Origin: Pyrus communis
Taxonomy: Eukaryota; Streptophyta; Magnoliopsida; Rosales; Rosaceae
Direction: 5' to 3'
DNA: 64,000 nucleotides
Assembly (NCBI RefSeq): GCF_963583255.1
Contig: NC_084808.1
Location: 13,043,501 to 13,107,500 of the forward strand
Under the pieces are notes generated by a model. The model saw only the letters and a list, made by a program, of their open reading frames with translations, did no database searches and was not told where the DNA came from. Below, one piece after another: positions 12,421 through 24,530 of this stretch (positions are counted from its first letter, which is position 1; the number at the start of each line of letters is the position of its first letter). A program made the position numbers and the translations under genes.

Positions 12421-12600
12421 TGTTAATGTGAGTCTTAATTAAGGATGTAAAATTTATGTAAATATTTTAGGAGTCCTTTATTAGGAAGGATATATTTTGT
12501 GTCCTTTTATGTTTCGTTGTGAAACAAAGATTGTGTATATATATTCTTAATCTTGTGAATAATATGAAGTAATTCAGCCATATAATTCTATTTTTACCTT
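12421..12600 (+). repeat. Short copia 3' LTR
   Basis: A purine tract (CTCGAGGGGGAC) leads into TGTTAATGTGAGTCTTAATT, then a stretch with TTAGGAAGGATATATTTTGTG and a tail near ATTCTATTTTTACC. This is the usual layout of short copia LTRs. The start is clear; the exact end is not, because no second copy exists in the window. Confidence 0.6.
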
Positions 12601-13508
12601 TTTATACGATTCATATAGATATAAGAACATGCATATAGACCTCACAAAAACTTGCACGTCTGAAGGTTGTTAAATATTTTAATTGTGCTGTATGAAGGAT
12701 AGATTCCACAACCATGCGTCCCTAAAAGGCATTCAACATTCCAATTTCCTCTAAAAGGTCGTATCTTCTTCGTTAAATACGAAAAAAAGAGGAGAAGTAG
12801 TTTCTTAGCGCAATTATTCTCTAAAGAGTTGACGTCTAAAGTTGTTATTTTGGTGCTCCAGTAAGCATGAGCAAACAAATCCTCAGTTGGCAGCGTTCAA
12901 GCCTTCAAGGAACGACATGGCAGAATCGTTATGAAGGATGAAAACATTTTCCGAGCTCATAAACCTTGATTTAGGAGTGACGCACGGCGTGACATGGCAA
13001 CACGCCTATCATAGTATCATTTCACTGGAAGTTTGAGTCAAAATCCCTTCTTATTGTTAATGCCGTCTTACCATTGTCATTACATGTATTTATTTGTTTT
13101 GCAGATTAATTCTTTTAATTAAAAATTAAACTTGGATTATTTTCTTATTGATATACACTATGATAACCATCCATCAACACCATCTCAGTCCACATAGGAG
13201 GATCACGAAAATATTGTTATATATTATTTCTTTTACACTTGATATTGTCATCTGTTTTGTATCCATAAAAAATGTGAACCCTGATTTTCGTGTAAATTAC
13301 TATGTGTATATATTATTATATTTACATATATCCTCCCTTGCATCCTGTCATTACCTTTGTGATACTAACAGGTTGGAAAATGTGATTTTGTCAACACCTG
13401 TTAATGTTATACACATAAGTAGTTAATTATCAATTGGCAGTAGTTTTATGCCATGTAAATCGAAGTTCGAATTAATTATTATTCCTAACTAGTTATTTAT
13501 TCAGTGAT
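12601..13508. other. Intergenic stretch, no gene recognised
   Basis: AT-rich DNA with short ORFs only and no domain match I recognise. I see nothing specific in it. Confidence 0.5.
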
Positions 13509-13707
13509 ACTTTTCATCCTAATGTAATATTTTTTTGAATAAGTGATATTATCTATATTAAGGGAAGAGAATGAGTTTAACCTCACAATGGACTAGCAAT
13601 AATGTGATTCAAATTCGTCTTTGACGATAATCGAACCTAAAACCTCTCACTTACAAGTGAAAATGAATATCATTAAACCGTAGTACTAAGTGACTTTTCT
13701 TCCTAAT
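13509..13707 (-). mobile_element. tRNA-derived SINE with target-site duplication
   Basis: The body (13524-13692, 169 bp) reads on the minus strand. It starts with a tRNA-like head: a decayed A box (ACGGTTTAATGATAT) and a B box (AGGTTCGATT) about 40 bp later. It ends in a short A-rich tail after TCACTTATTC. It is flanked by ACTTTTCATCCTAAT (13509-13523) and ACTTTTCTTCCTAAT (13693-13707), a 15-bp target duplication with one mismatch. SINEs are moved by LINE machinery; none is implied to be active here. Confidence 0.8.
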
Positions 13708-13970
13708 ATTAATGACGTCACAAGTTTGAATCCTCAATCGAATTAATCTCTGTGTGTAGGAGAGGGGAAATGTTGATTAAAGTAACACTTTTTAGTAGAG
13801 GTCTTGAGTCATAACCGATAAGTATAAGATATTTGGTGAAATAAATTTATGACGCGTTTCTTTAAAATGAGAATTGAAATCATTATGATTTCTATTTTTT
13901 TAGTGCTAACTAATATGTTTGCTGGGGAAGGTAATAGATACGTGTTCTTTGGCACTGGCGCCGGCGGTTT

Positions 13971-14165
13971 GCTTTCCAGCTTATTAATAATGTTAAAGCT
14001 AGCGTGGAATGTGAAAGTGAGTCCTTTGTTAATGACTTAAAAAGAATTTATGCCTTCGAAGTTTTGGTTCTTTTTGAACCTAGAATTAGTGTCTACAAAG
14101 CTTTGGATGTTGCCAAGACTTTGGGCATTTTTGGTAGCTTCGTAGTTGATGCAGTGGTGTTTTAG
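13971..14165 (+). pseudogene. LINE endonuclease fragment
   Basis: One open stretch reads AFQLINNVKASVECESESF, then FEVLVLFEPRISVYKALDV and FGSFVVDAVVF, then a stop. The 'hxxLVLxEPRISxxKA' pattern matches the start of the AP-like endonuclease in plant L1-type LINE ORF2 proteins. Nothing else of a LINE follows. It is a short relic and unrelated to the LINE at 49958-54923 as far as I can see. Confidence 0.5.
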
Positions 14166-15470
14166 GGCTCAACAATGTGTGAATATTGAAATTATATACG
14201 TAATGATAAAAAACACGTGCTTCTTGCGCTACAATATTCAGCGATATAGAATTTAATTAAGGATAATGCAAGGGAAGATAAAATTTTAAACTAAACTTGC
14301 AAACCAAATGATGTATCATTAATAGGAAATAAACATGTTAATCAACACTTAATAATAATTCAATCATCAATAACCATACCATTTGATTTGAAAAATTTGG
14401 TCTTAACCATACTCTTCGATTAACTAGTTGAGTGGTGAGGAGGAGGGAGGGGGGAACACCCCCAATTCTTCTCTCCCTACATTGATGATCTAGACAAGTG
14501 AATATAATAATTATTCATAAACATCCAACCCAGAGTTACCACACTGGAATGGCATTTTAATATATTATTATTTTATCAACACCCTGTATTTTGTTGACTA
14601 CATCCCATGTACTGAAAACATCCTAAATTTATTTTTTAAATTAAAAATTATTTTAATACACCCCACTTAATTTCCTACACTACCCTTACACCCCACATAA
14701 GGAAACAAAGGTGGTTGCTGCCTTGCTGGGAGATTTATCCAGTCTTAGAAGAATTGCTTCTGTTTGTCGAATTCAAGGAAATAAAATACGCCGCTTCTAG
14801 TGTACTGCTATTTGTATAATTTAGCTATTTTTGTTTGGTTCTTGCTTGACCTCTTACATTGTTATCCTATTTTGCTTTGGGATTTCAAACTTCAACTAGC
14901 TTTTCTCTTCTTGAAGTCTCTTCTTTCAACCAAAAAAAGAAAAAAGAAAAAAGAGAAATGAAACTCTCTCTTCCATACATTATTAATTGCCTAATGTAAT
15001 CAGTTTCTGATTCATAATTAATGGTTATGCATGTATCAACATCTATATATTAAAATCTCATGGTTCCTTGCAGCATTAGCGATTGCGATCGCGATTACAT
15101 CCCCAGCTTATGAAAATTTTCTTTAAACAAGTGATATCGGAATTTACAAAAAATGTTTTCAAATTTGAACTATTCGAAAACAAAAAAAATCTCAACATGT
15201 TCTTGAATTATTATTAGGTTTTGTTGTTAAAAGAACTTAGGGAATGTACTATTTAGGGCTTAAATAGTCATTTTATATTAAGATATATGAGTTATTTAAT
15301 ATTAAATTTTATCTGGGGTGTAATCAACAAAATGTGGGGTGTTAATAAAAAAAACCCTTATAATTATGTTATTAAAATTATTGATCTTGTGGTTTGGCAA
15401 GCCTCTCATCCCCATAAGTGACCAAATAACCACATATTGTAATGTCCGAAATTCCATTCCGTCGATTACT
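14166..15470. other. Intergenic stretch upstream of the kinase gene
   Basis: AT-rich, with homopurine/homopyrimidine runs near 14930 (AAAAAAGAAAAAAGAAAAAAG) and 15485. No coding domain is seen. Confidence 0.5.
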
Positions 15471-15709
15471 CTTATGTTTCCCTTTTATATTCTGTCTCTC
15501 CTTGTCTCATCTCTCTCCCCCACAACGCAAGTAATAGAAGAAGAAAACGAAACAAACAAGGAAGACGGAAAGAGATCGAACAAGAAGAATGGATGGTTGT
15601 AGTTGCTGTTAAGCTGCTAGCAACATTGCAGTCAGTAGTGGCATTGCTGTATCTGCAGCAACTTTCGGCGTGCAGAGAATAAACAATGACTGGCAGAAGA
15701 CTACAAGGT
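15471..15709 (+). other. Possible non-coding first exon of the kinase gene
   Basis: A pyrimidine-rich stretch is followed by a purine-rich one ending in CTACAAG/GTACGT, a good splice donor at 15709/15710. The acceptor GTGCAG/AG at about 16557 would splice it to the exon with the kinase start codon. The short reading ATGGATGGTTGTAGTTGC soon hits a stop, so this would be a 5'UTR exon. This is inference only; transcript data would settle it. Confidence 0.25.
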
Positions 15710-16577
15710 ACGTAACAATTGCTTCACCGCAAAAATAATGTTCTTCAGTACCCTTTACATTATATCTGATGTAACTTAATCAATTGTTGTGATAGAATTG
15801 TAAAACCCATGTTTATTTGCTGTTGTATGGATGTGCTCTCCAAGATGTTCAACGTATATGAGGCCACACTCGTCGCGTTGTAGATTTGTCACAGTTGGAA
15901 GATGCGTATTTTGACTGAGAAGTGTAAAACATCATTGTTCATGCTCAATACACTAATCAAAGATTCAGTCTTTTTCTTTTTTCTTTTCCTTTTTATATTT
16001 ATTTATGATATTATGGAGGAAATGATCAATATTGGTCTCGCATTAAACCGAATGGCTATCCAGATGTCAGTAGGGATATTGTCTCAAGTTTGTCCTTGAT
16101 GAAACCTTGTGCTACAAGCAATTCAAAACCACATGCTCATCATGCCACAAACAGTTTCATAATTATCTAGCTAACCCACCAACAGCATCAGATCACCAGA
16201 ACATGACATTCGAAACAAAAACTGTATATTTTGCACTGCTTCAGGAAAACATATTTTGTCTTGTCAGTTTAGGTTTCAGATTACTTTGACTTGCCACACT
16301 CTTCATCTTCTAAGCGCATTTAGCGCTTACGCAGAATTTGTGATAGTTGAATGTGTTATTTTAGTTTTCCTTTGATTGCATATTGGATGCTTTAAATGAA
16401 GATATATATGAAGTTGCATCAAGAGACTTCCGTTACACGCACTGGAATGATTCAATCCTGTTGCTCCGTCATTTATTCCTATTAAGTATATGCCTTTTCT
16501 TTTCAATTCAAAAACCCCAAACTACTAAAAATCAGTTACAAATATTTTTGGGTGCAGAGATTTCTTCTGTATCCTCA

Positions 16578-18653
16578 ATGACAACGGGGCCCCCTGCTTC
16601 TAAGATGCCGTCTCCAGCGTTGTTCTTTTTCCTTGGAGGGCTAGTCACGCTCATAATATTGCTAGTTCTTCTATTTGTCTTTCGGAAAAAGATCAAACCA
16701 GAAGATATTAAGAAATTGGTAGCAGTAGTGAGAAGGCAACCTGCAGGTTGTATTATAATTTCAAAATTAACCAACCAACATTTTAGTAAGACCTCAATCA
16801 TAATATTCTGTATTCTTATATGCAGCATCGACAGATGTTTTCAGTGGGAACCTTCGAACAATAAACTACTTCGACTTTAAGACATTGAAGAAGGCAACCA
16901 AGAACTTTCATCCTGGTAATCTCCTTGGAGTAGGTGGATTTGGCCCTGTCTATCAGGTACGATTACTGAATCCACAGAACCAATATTGATGGTACTTTTT
17001 ATTTTTCTTGAATGTGCAAGTTTGAGACATCCATTCAAACCACAACTTACTACAAGTAATTTCATTGAACTCATAAGGTTTCTAAAACAATCAATCCAGA
17101 GTAGTGCAGGTGGCAAGGCTGCAAGAGCAAAGATATAAGTTGAAATTTAAGACCCTTGGAAAAAGTAAAAACAAAACTTTTGGGTTTTTTCGGAGAACAC
17201 ATTTTCTTCGGATTTATTTTAAGGCATATACGTTGGATTCCTATTATTTCTAAATTTCTTTTGTATCTTTTTGTTTAGGGGAGATTAGGAGATGGGAGGT
17301 TAATTGCTGCTAAGAAATTGTGCCTTAACAAATCCCAACAAGGAGAATCAGAGTTTCTTACAGAGGTAAAGTTGATCACAAGCGTCCAACACAAGAACTT
17401 GGTTCGTCTTATTGGATGCTGCTCTGATGGGCCTCAACGGCTGCTTGTGTATGAATACATGAAAAACAGGAGCTTGGACCTCATTATTTATGGTATTACA
17501 TATTCACTACTTTGCATTCAATCCATCTCCATATTGGTTGTTTCCGTCACCCATAAATATAGTTCATATGTATTTAACACTTAGACCTGGTGCAAAGAAA
17601 TCATTAAACCTTTGAGTATATTTATTTACTTGTAATTAGTCTTGATGGGAAACAGGAAAGAGTGATCAGTTCTTGAATTGGAGCACCAGATTCCAGATAA
17701 TTGTTGGTATTGCTCGAGGGTTACAATATCTACACGAGGATTCCCCATTAAGAATTATCCACAGAGATATCAAGGCAAGTAACATTCTTCTCGACGACAA
17801 ATTCCAACCGAGGATTGGAGATTTCGGGTTGGCTAGGTTCTTCCCTGAAGACCAAGCTTATCTTAGTACCGCATTTGCTGGAACTTTGTAAGTCCTTCAT
17901 CTAATTTGACATTCCATAAGGCCCCTTCACAAGTCATTAATTAGATGGCACATTCAGTACATTCGTTCAAGATTTCGTGTTCATATGAGACAAATGTAGA
18001 GTGTGAAATCTAATAATGACTCATGAAGGCACCGAATGATACTACAGTACCTAATATAAATCATCTTTCTTCAGAGGTTACACGGCACCAGAATATGCTA
18101 TTAGAGGAGAATTGTCTGAAAAGGCGGACATCTATAGTTTTGGGGTTCTTGTGCTCGAAATAACCAGTGGTAGAAGAAACACAGATCTCACTTTATCATC
18201 AGAAATGCAATACCTCCCTGAATATGTAGGTCGTTCTATATTTTGAGTAATTCTTACTTGCATAGAAATTTACTGATCATTCTGTTAATATATAATCTTG
18301 CCACTGACCATTTTGGCTTTAAACTGTAGGCATGGAAATTATTTGAGACGGCAAATGTGATTGATCTAATAGATCCAAAAATGAAAGAAGGCGGATATGT
18401 GGAAAGGGATGTTTTGCAAGCAATCCAAGTAGCCTTCTTGTGCCTTCAGCCTCACGCAAACTTGAGACCCCCAATGTCGGAGGTTGTAGCAATGTTAACG
18501 TGCAAAGTGGAAATGACTGGAACACCTATGAAACCCGCCTTCTTGAACAGAATGCAAACGAAAGATCAGAACATTTCGTGGGATACTATAACCGAGGCTT
18601 TTCCATCTCCCTTGCAGAGTGAGCCTCCCTCGGTAGCTAAACCATCAACTTGA
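16578..18653 (+). CDS. Membrane-anchored receptor-like Ser/Thr protein kinase, six coding exons
   Basis: I place exons at 16578-16746, 16826-16956, 17279-17492, 17656-17887, 18075-18225 and 18330-18653. All introns are GT-AG and the phases join, giving 406 residues. The N-terminus has only about 13 residues before a membrane helix (residues 14-35), then basic RKK. The kinase domain follows: [13 protein letters not shown], glycine loop GVGGFGPVY (91-99), ATP-binding Lys112 in LIAAKK, HRD at 207-209 within [11 protein letters not shown] at 227-229, then the GYTAPEY activation-segment end. All catalytic residues are present, so it is probably active. The family signals at the plasma membrane. 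Kinases of this type are related to the cysteine-rich and cold-responsive receptor-like kinases, but this one lacks an extracellular sensor domain. The start codon is the first one downstream of a good acceptor. I do not assign a symbol. Confidence 0.9.
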
Positions 18654-19232
18654 CATTTCAGGTTTCCTGTATTCCCGAGGAAAATTAAAAACGGTGTATG
18701 AGGTCTTCATGCACACGGTAACATTTGAAATGCAGCTACAAATGATTTGGTTTGTTTTGTTTCCCCTCCCAAGTTTTCACATATACGTCATTTAGTTTTT
18801 TAATTTTCATAGAAGGGGGTCTGCTTGGTGGTAAATATTTTGTTACCTGCACCTGGAGATTCAGAAGGTGTTACATGTTAATCGCTGAAGATTGAAGATC
18901 CACTTTTGAGGTGCTTAGAACAGTGATTGTGATTTGCGATCCTATATACTATATTAAAATATGTAACACAGATCTTTTTGGATGCTCAAAAGAAATTTTG
19001 TAAGCTTTATAAAACAGAATTACTTGTACCTGTATGCTTTAAGTAGGTATGTATTGCCTTTTCATGCTCATGACTTGCAATTTAAATGAATGAACTTGTA
19101 TATAGGTACATCGGCACAAGTTCGAATTCCTCCCACCCATATTTATCAAAAATTAAAATTACAGCTGCACACCTTCTTCACATAATTGAAGGAGTTTTTT
19201 TTAGTTCAAATCTCATTAACAATCGTTGCTAT
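18654..19232. other. 3' flank of the kinase gene
   Basis: Presumed 3'UTR and intergenic DNA, rich in T runs and ending at the 5' LTR of Tat element 2. No coding signal is seen. Confidence 0.5.
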
Positions 19233-20158
19233 TGTAGAGATGTAAATTTTGTTGTATACAAAAGGTGCATCACAAAGCTTCACGTGGCATATGATTCATC
19301 ACAAATGGACAAGTCATCAATGACATGTCGCACAAATCAAGCAAAGGAAGTGTAAAGCATTCCCAAAATTTGGCAGAAAGGAGAAAATCCCCCTTAAAAT
19401 TGGCAAGGGGCCCAAAATCTCTCAAAACCAAAAAGAAAGCCAAAGCATCTTCACAAAACAAGCAAGAATTGAACATTACTCACAAATAGGCAATAAGGCC
19501 TATAAATTTCGGCTAAGCAAAGGAAAGTGGCTAAAATACAGACACAAAACATGTCTAAATTCTCCCATGGATGAATCAAGACACAAATCAAAGCCAAATC
19601 CATCCAAAGGCAAGCTTTGAGAAGTCTATAAATACAAGGTCCCAAGACACACAAAGGGGTCAAAAATTACACATTGAGAAGAACCTCTGCACAAGTCTTT
19701 GAAGACTAATACGTTGCCAAAGCTCTCTTCGAAGAACACACAACCAAAGCCGAAGCTTTCTGTCGACCAAAGCTAAAGCACTCCTTGAAGAATCAAGAAC
19801 ACTTGTGCCGATTCGTTCAACTTTGTTGCAAGCTCAAAACTTGTAATGACGTTCGATTCAAGATCAAGTTGCCAAGACCCTTGAATCAACAAAGTCCTAC
19901 ATTAACATCACCTTTGTCGCAGCCCTAAACCTGAGGTAAAGATTATCCACGTGTTATTTCAAGCTCAAAACTTGAAGCAATCGTTCAACCATTCGTCCGA
20001 GATCACCCTTGGATCTACAACCTACGCATCTACATCAAATTGGAAGACTGAATCAAAGGAAAATTGTAAACATAGATTGTAACCCTACAAATTCATCAAT
20101 ACAAATCTACTTTGTACACGTGTTCTCGTTCATTCGATACAGAATTTTCGTGTTTACA
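19233..20158 (+). repeat. LTR-A, 5' LTR of Tat element 2 (926 bp)
   Basis: Begins TGTAGAGATGTAAATTTTG and ends TTTCGTGTTTACA. It is the same length as the LTR of element 1 and collinear with it. It contains CACGTGGCATATGA and repeated AAGCCAAAGC strings, and the downstream half carries two CAAGATCAAGT...GACCCTTG blocks. Confidence 0.9.
19627..19634 (+). promoter_or_regulatory. TATA box in LTR-A
   Basis: TATAAATA sits in the middle of the LTR, in AAGTCTATAAATACAAGG. The same string is kept in the LTRs at 7313, 35300 and, changed to TATGAATA, 42478. It is the best candidate for the Pol II start of element RNA. LTR-D at 42870 has lost the second A-T pair context. Confidence 0.55.
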
Positions 20159-20180
20159 AATTTGGCACGCTCGGTGGGAC
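20159..20180 (+). promoter_or_regulatory. Primer binding site of Tat element 2
   Basis: AATTTGGCACGCTCGGTGG follows the LTR end directly. The matching site in element 3 (36199) reads AATTTGGCACGTCCAGTGA, showing decay. The tRNA is not assigned. Confidence 0.6.
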
Positions 20181-20224
20181 TTCTCAGCCTTTTATCTCTG
20201 CCTTCAAATCCACAAGAAACATAC

Positions 20225-21818
20225 ATGGCATCAAGAAAGGATCCAGTTGTTCCCGCAACCAATGCAAATAACAAGAACATCCTTGCCGCAAGTGGTGGCA
20301 TTTTGGGCATCACAACTCGAAGCAAGGCAAAAGCTCTCTTTACCGTGCCTTCCACCCTTGCATCAACTTTGCCGAAGGAGCAAGAGCAACTGAGGCACGA
20401 GCCCATGATCACCCTGGCCTCACTAAGGGCGCGAAGGGAAGAAAGCCCAAGGAGGTACTCCGAGTCATTGACTTCTGATGCCGACTCAATCGTATCCCGT
20501 AGCCATGCAAGTCATGAGTACTAGTGCAACTTCCATAAAGGAGCAACTGGCTCAAATGAATGAAGCAATTGCAAGGCTAACAAAGACCGTAAAGGAAAGT
20601 GACTTGCAAATTACCATACTCGTCAATCGACTGGAGGCGCAGCATGACGAAAAAGTTGACTGCGACCCAAAGGTTGACCCACAAAAGAAGGAAACTGACG
20701 AAGATGAGGAACTTCTGATACAAAAAACCGAGGATAAGCTAGACCAAGCAACGGCGCTCATAGGATCTCTCTCTATTCAGCAGTTGCAGGAGATGATCAC
20801 TAGCATCATTAAGGTGCAGTATAAAGGGAGCTCACATGACTCCGTGCTGTATTCAAAGCCTTACTCTAAGAAGATTGACACCTTAAGGATGCCAAGGGGT
20901 TATCAGTCGCCAAAATTCATGTAATTCGATGGAAAGGGCAATCCCAAACAAAATATTGCCCATTTCATCGAAACTTGCAACAACGCTGGGACAGAGGAAG
21001 ACTACTTCGTCAAGCAATTTGTGCGCTCGCTGAAGGGAAACGCCTTTGACTGGTACATCAACCTTGAGCCCGAATCTATCAACAGCTGGGATCATCTTGA
21101 AAGGGAATTCCTTAACCCCTTCTACAGTACTCGCTGCATTGTAAGCATACTGGAGTTAACAAGTATGAAACAGTGGAAGGATAACCTTGTCATCGACTAC
21201 ATCAACAGATGGCGTTTATTAAGTTTGCATTGCAAAGATGGGCTTTTTGAAACCTCTACCATTGAGATGTGTGTTCAAGGCATACACTGGGGGTTACATT
21301 ACATCCTCTAAGGCGTAAAAACGAGAACGTTTGAGGAGTTGGCAACTCAATCCCATGACATGGAGCTGAGTATCGCCAATCATGGGAAAAATGAGCCAAT
21401 CACCGATTTCAAGAAGGACAAGGTGTTTACTCCGAAGGTGGACAAGACTGGGAAAAAGCCCGTCAAGGAAACTTTTACCGTCAGTGTTACCCTTATCAAA
21501 ACCTCCTCCACGCCAATCAAAATCTTCTCCAAGAACAAAGCAAATGAGATAAAGAGAGTAGAGCCTTCTCGCACCCAAGATAGGTACAAAAACACCTTAA
21601 GGGAACTAGAGCAAAAGACGTACCCTTTTCCAGACTCCGACGTGGCCGTAATGCTGGACGACATGTTGGAGAAGAAAGTAATCGAGCTGCCTAAATGCAA
21701 GCGCCCCAAAGATATGAATTGCGTTAACGATCTTAGGTACTGCAAATACCATTGTATCGTGAGTGATCCAGTTGGTAAGTGCTTCGTCCTCAAGGAGCTT
21801 ATCATCAAGCTGGCATAA
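20225..21818 (+). pseudogene. gag of Tat element 2
   Basis: Starts MASRKDPVVPATNANNKN at 20225, 66 bp after the LTR end. A frameshift near 20505 moves to the frame with a coiled coil (KESDLQITILVNRLEAQHDEK) and acidic/basic stretches, then SIQQLQEMITSIIKVQYKG and SHDSVLYSKPYSKKIDTLRM. An in-frame TAA replaces the Gln of FMQFDGKGN at 20922. The core continues: RSLKGNAFDWYINLEPESIN, then REFLNPFYSTRC. The end reads NDLRYCKYHCIVSDPVGKCF to a stop at 21818. The layout fits retrotransposon gag of the Tat lineage. At least one frameshift and one stop make it non-functional. Confidence 0.85.
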
Positions 21819-23700
21819 TAAGGGCAAATTGAGCTTGACCTTGAAGACACAGTAGAAACTCACACTACCACGATTGTGTTTGGATCTTTTGATTATTTGC
21901 TTTTCGAAGTGACGCATACCCATTCTCGTCCATGCTCAAGTTGCACGGTACCTTCTACACAACCATCGCTGGGGGCAAACGATCAAGATGCACCTACCAA
22001 AGATGAAGAAGGGTGGAAGTTGGTGACTTACAAAAAGACAAGGAAGCCAAAACCACAAGCCACACAACCAATGTGGAACAAGGGAGAAAACACTGCCGCT
22101 ACAACAATAGGAAGCCGAAAAGAAACGTAAAAGCTGCTAAGCCAACGTACACTGGGGAACCTATACATTAAGAGCCACGCATTCCCGTCTACTTGCACCA
22201 GTATTTCTCGAATGACTTTTTCTTATAGTGCACTACCATTGCCTGCCACATGGTTGAAATAGAGATAGAAGAGCCCTCAAAAGGCAAAGCTATCGCCATC
22301 AAGGAAGAGAAAACTCCCACGCCCAAAGAAAGCCTGTTGGCACACTTTAGCATCGAGAAGGCATTATGATTGCTGAAGAAGATGCGAAAAGCACTAGTAG
22401 TAGTCTTGGCGAGTTTTGATGACCACGGGGTGCAAGAAAGCAAGGACGAAGGCTTGAAGCTTCAACCATATGAATATGCCATATGCTGTGCCATCCATGA
22501 CGTAATCAACTTCATTGAAGAAGACTTACTTTTAGGGTCAAAGCCTTACAACCGTCATCTTTTCATCTCTGGGTAAATCAACCGCATGCTTGTGGATGGT
22601 GGATTGGCCATAAACATCATGCCAAAGTCAACAATGACCACAATCGACATCAAGGTGGATGAATTATCCTGAAGTCGTCCAATAATCTAAGGTTTTAACC
22701 AAGGAGGACAAAGAGCAATGGGCATGATTCGAGTCGAGATGACCATTGGCGAACTCAAGTCAAGCATGCTATCTATGTGATTGACGTGAAAACTTCCTAC
22801 AGCTTGCTCTTAGGAAGGCCATGGATGTATGAAAATGGAGTAATGCTATCCACCTTCCACCAATGCTTAAAATTCTATTGGGAAGGAGTGAAGGTGATAC
22901 AAGGCAACACCAAGTCATTCGCTGAAGCTGAATCACACATTGCAGATGCCAAGTTTTACATGGATGAAGACATGGTGCCTGAAGCTCTTCCAAAAAAGAT
23001 CAAATCCACAGGGAAAACCGGACCTAAGAAACAGGAGTGGCAAATCGTGTCTAAGAAGCAAGAAGCAAAAACTATGTCATCTTCAAACAAAGACGATGAT
23101 GAGCCTGTCAAACCCACAACAAACAAAGGGAGTGCGACGCCCTCAAAATGATTAAACATACCCGTTTTCCGATACATCTCTATGTCGAGAAGAAAGAATG
23201 GGCAATCCCCATTCGAAAATGGAACAAGCAAAGCCGACACACAATTGCACAAGGATGATGTAAAGCTGCTCAAGAAAAATGTAGTTTACCTTTGACATAG
23301 CTAGGCTACGCTAAAGTTTCAAAACCACCACAAGGTTTCGTAAAACCTCTGCCAAAGGGGGCGAAACCAAGCTCTCTTCCAACCAAGAAGACCAAAGAAG
23401 GTTTTGCCCCAAATGTTTATAAACTCATGTTAAAGGTTGGTATGATTTAGCCTCATCTTCAAATCTTGGAAAGAAGAATGCAAATACCTTTAATGACAAC
23501 GAATGTGACCTCACCAAGACTCAAAAGTAGTTGAAGGAGCATGGTTACGGAGTTGACAACATCAAATACACCAGTGAAGATTCAAGCAAAGCGAAAAATG
23601 TTAGTGCTCAACACATCAGCGTGAGCATTGAACAAAATCAAGATGAACTTAAACCTACCCCTTGAACATCAAAACCTAAGAAACAAAGCAACACGACTAG
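21819..23700 (+). pseudogene. gag-protease linker and aspartic protease of Tat element 2
   Basis: The linker (21876-22130) reads GWKLVTYKKTRKPKPQATQP. The protease block follows: LVDGGLAINIMPKSTMTTID near 22592, where the usual D-G-G-S motif has L in place of S but keeps Asp. GFNQGGQ, MTIGELKSS and IDVKTSYSLLLGRPWMYENG come next. Frames break at 22576, 22730 and 23150. A linker to 23700 reads HNYGYGVDNIK-like text with stops. Proteolytic processing could not occur from this copy. Confidence 0.75.
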
Positions 23701-24012
23701 CTCTTATCCATGACGATCTACCTTGGAAAGACTTGAAGAAACCAAGAAGCCTTCTAGAAAGAGGAAGACAACGCCAAAGGAAGGAAAGCTCGACGGTTTA
23801 GCAGAAAAAGACAACGTTCGAAGCTCGATTCCTTCGAGGATGAAACACCACGCAACCTTGGAAGTTGGCACAAAAAGACAACTGAAGGTAAAGAGGCACA
23901 CCATCATCCACACTGGCCAATCTTCACGCCAACAAGCCCAAGAAGACGACACTGACGAGGAGGTCTACTGCTCTTGGAGTACAAAGACGTTTATGCTTAG
24001 ACTTACAAAGAA

Positions 24013-24530
24013 ATGCTCGGCCTTGACCTTACTATTGCCTTGCATCGTCCTGTAGTCAAGCTTGGAACGCGAGCAATAAAGCAAACTCAAAAACGTTATC
24101 GATCCAAGCTCATTCCACAAATTGAGGTTAAGATTGACAAGCTAATTGAAGCAGGCTTCATTCGAGATGTGCAATACCCTAAGTGCATCTCCAAAATTGT
24201 CATTGTCCTTAAGAAATCTAGACAAATACTTGTTTGTGTAGACTTCCAAGACTTTAACATTGCTGCATAGGAAGGTTTTATTGGAGCACTCTTGGCAAAA
24301 GAAAATGAAGACCAAAAGGAAAAAGCACTCTACTACCTAGGTAGAACTCTTACTGGTGCCAAGCTTAACTACTCACCAATCGAGAAAATTGTTCCTTACC
24401 CTAGTCTTTGCCGTCCAAAAGCTAAGACACTACATGCATGTTTACACCATCCACTTGATTGTTAAAGATGACCTAGTCAAGTATGTTATGTCCAAACCCG
24501 TTCTGACAGGGTGACTAGCTAAATGGGCGT
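24013..24530 (+). pseudogene. RT fingers fused to RNase H, palm deleted
   Basis: The reading begins with RT fingers: AIKQTQKRYRSKLIPQIEVK, IEAGFIRDVQYPKCISK, then ILVCVDFQDFNIAA and a stop. It then jumps straight to EGFIGALLAKENEDQKEKAL and YYLGRTLTGAKLNYSPIEK, which is RNase H. By comparison with element 1, about 0.7 kb carrying the RT palm and the Y-x-D-D box is gone. So this near-complete interior has no polymerase active site at all. Confidence 0.85.

Noticed and set aside
15590..15709. Start of a hexokinase-like membrane anchor
   Set aside because: An early in-frame stop follows the Met, and no further hexokinase text is found. At most it is a 5'UTR exon.
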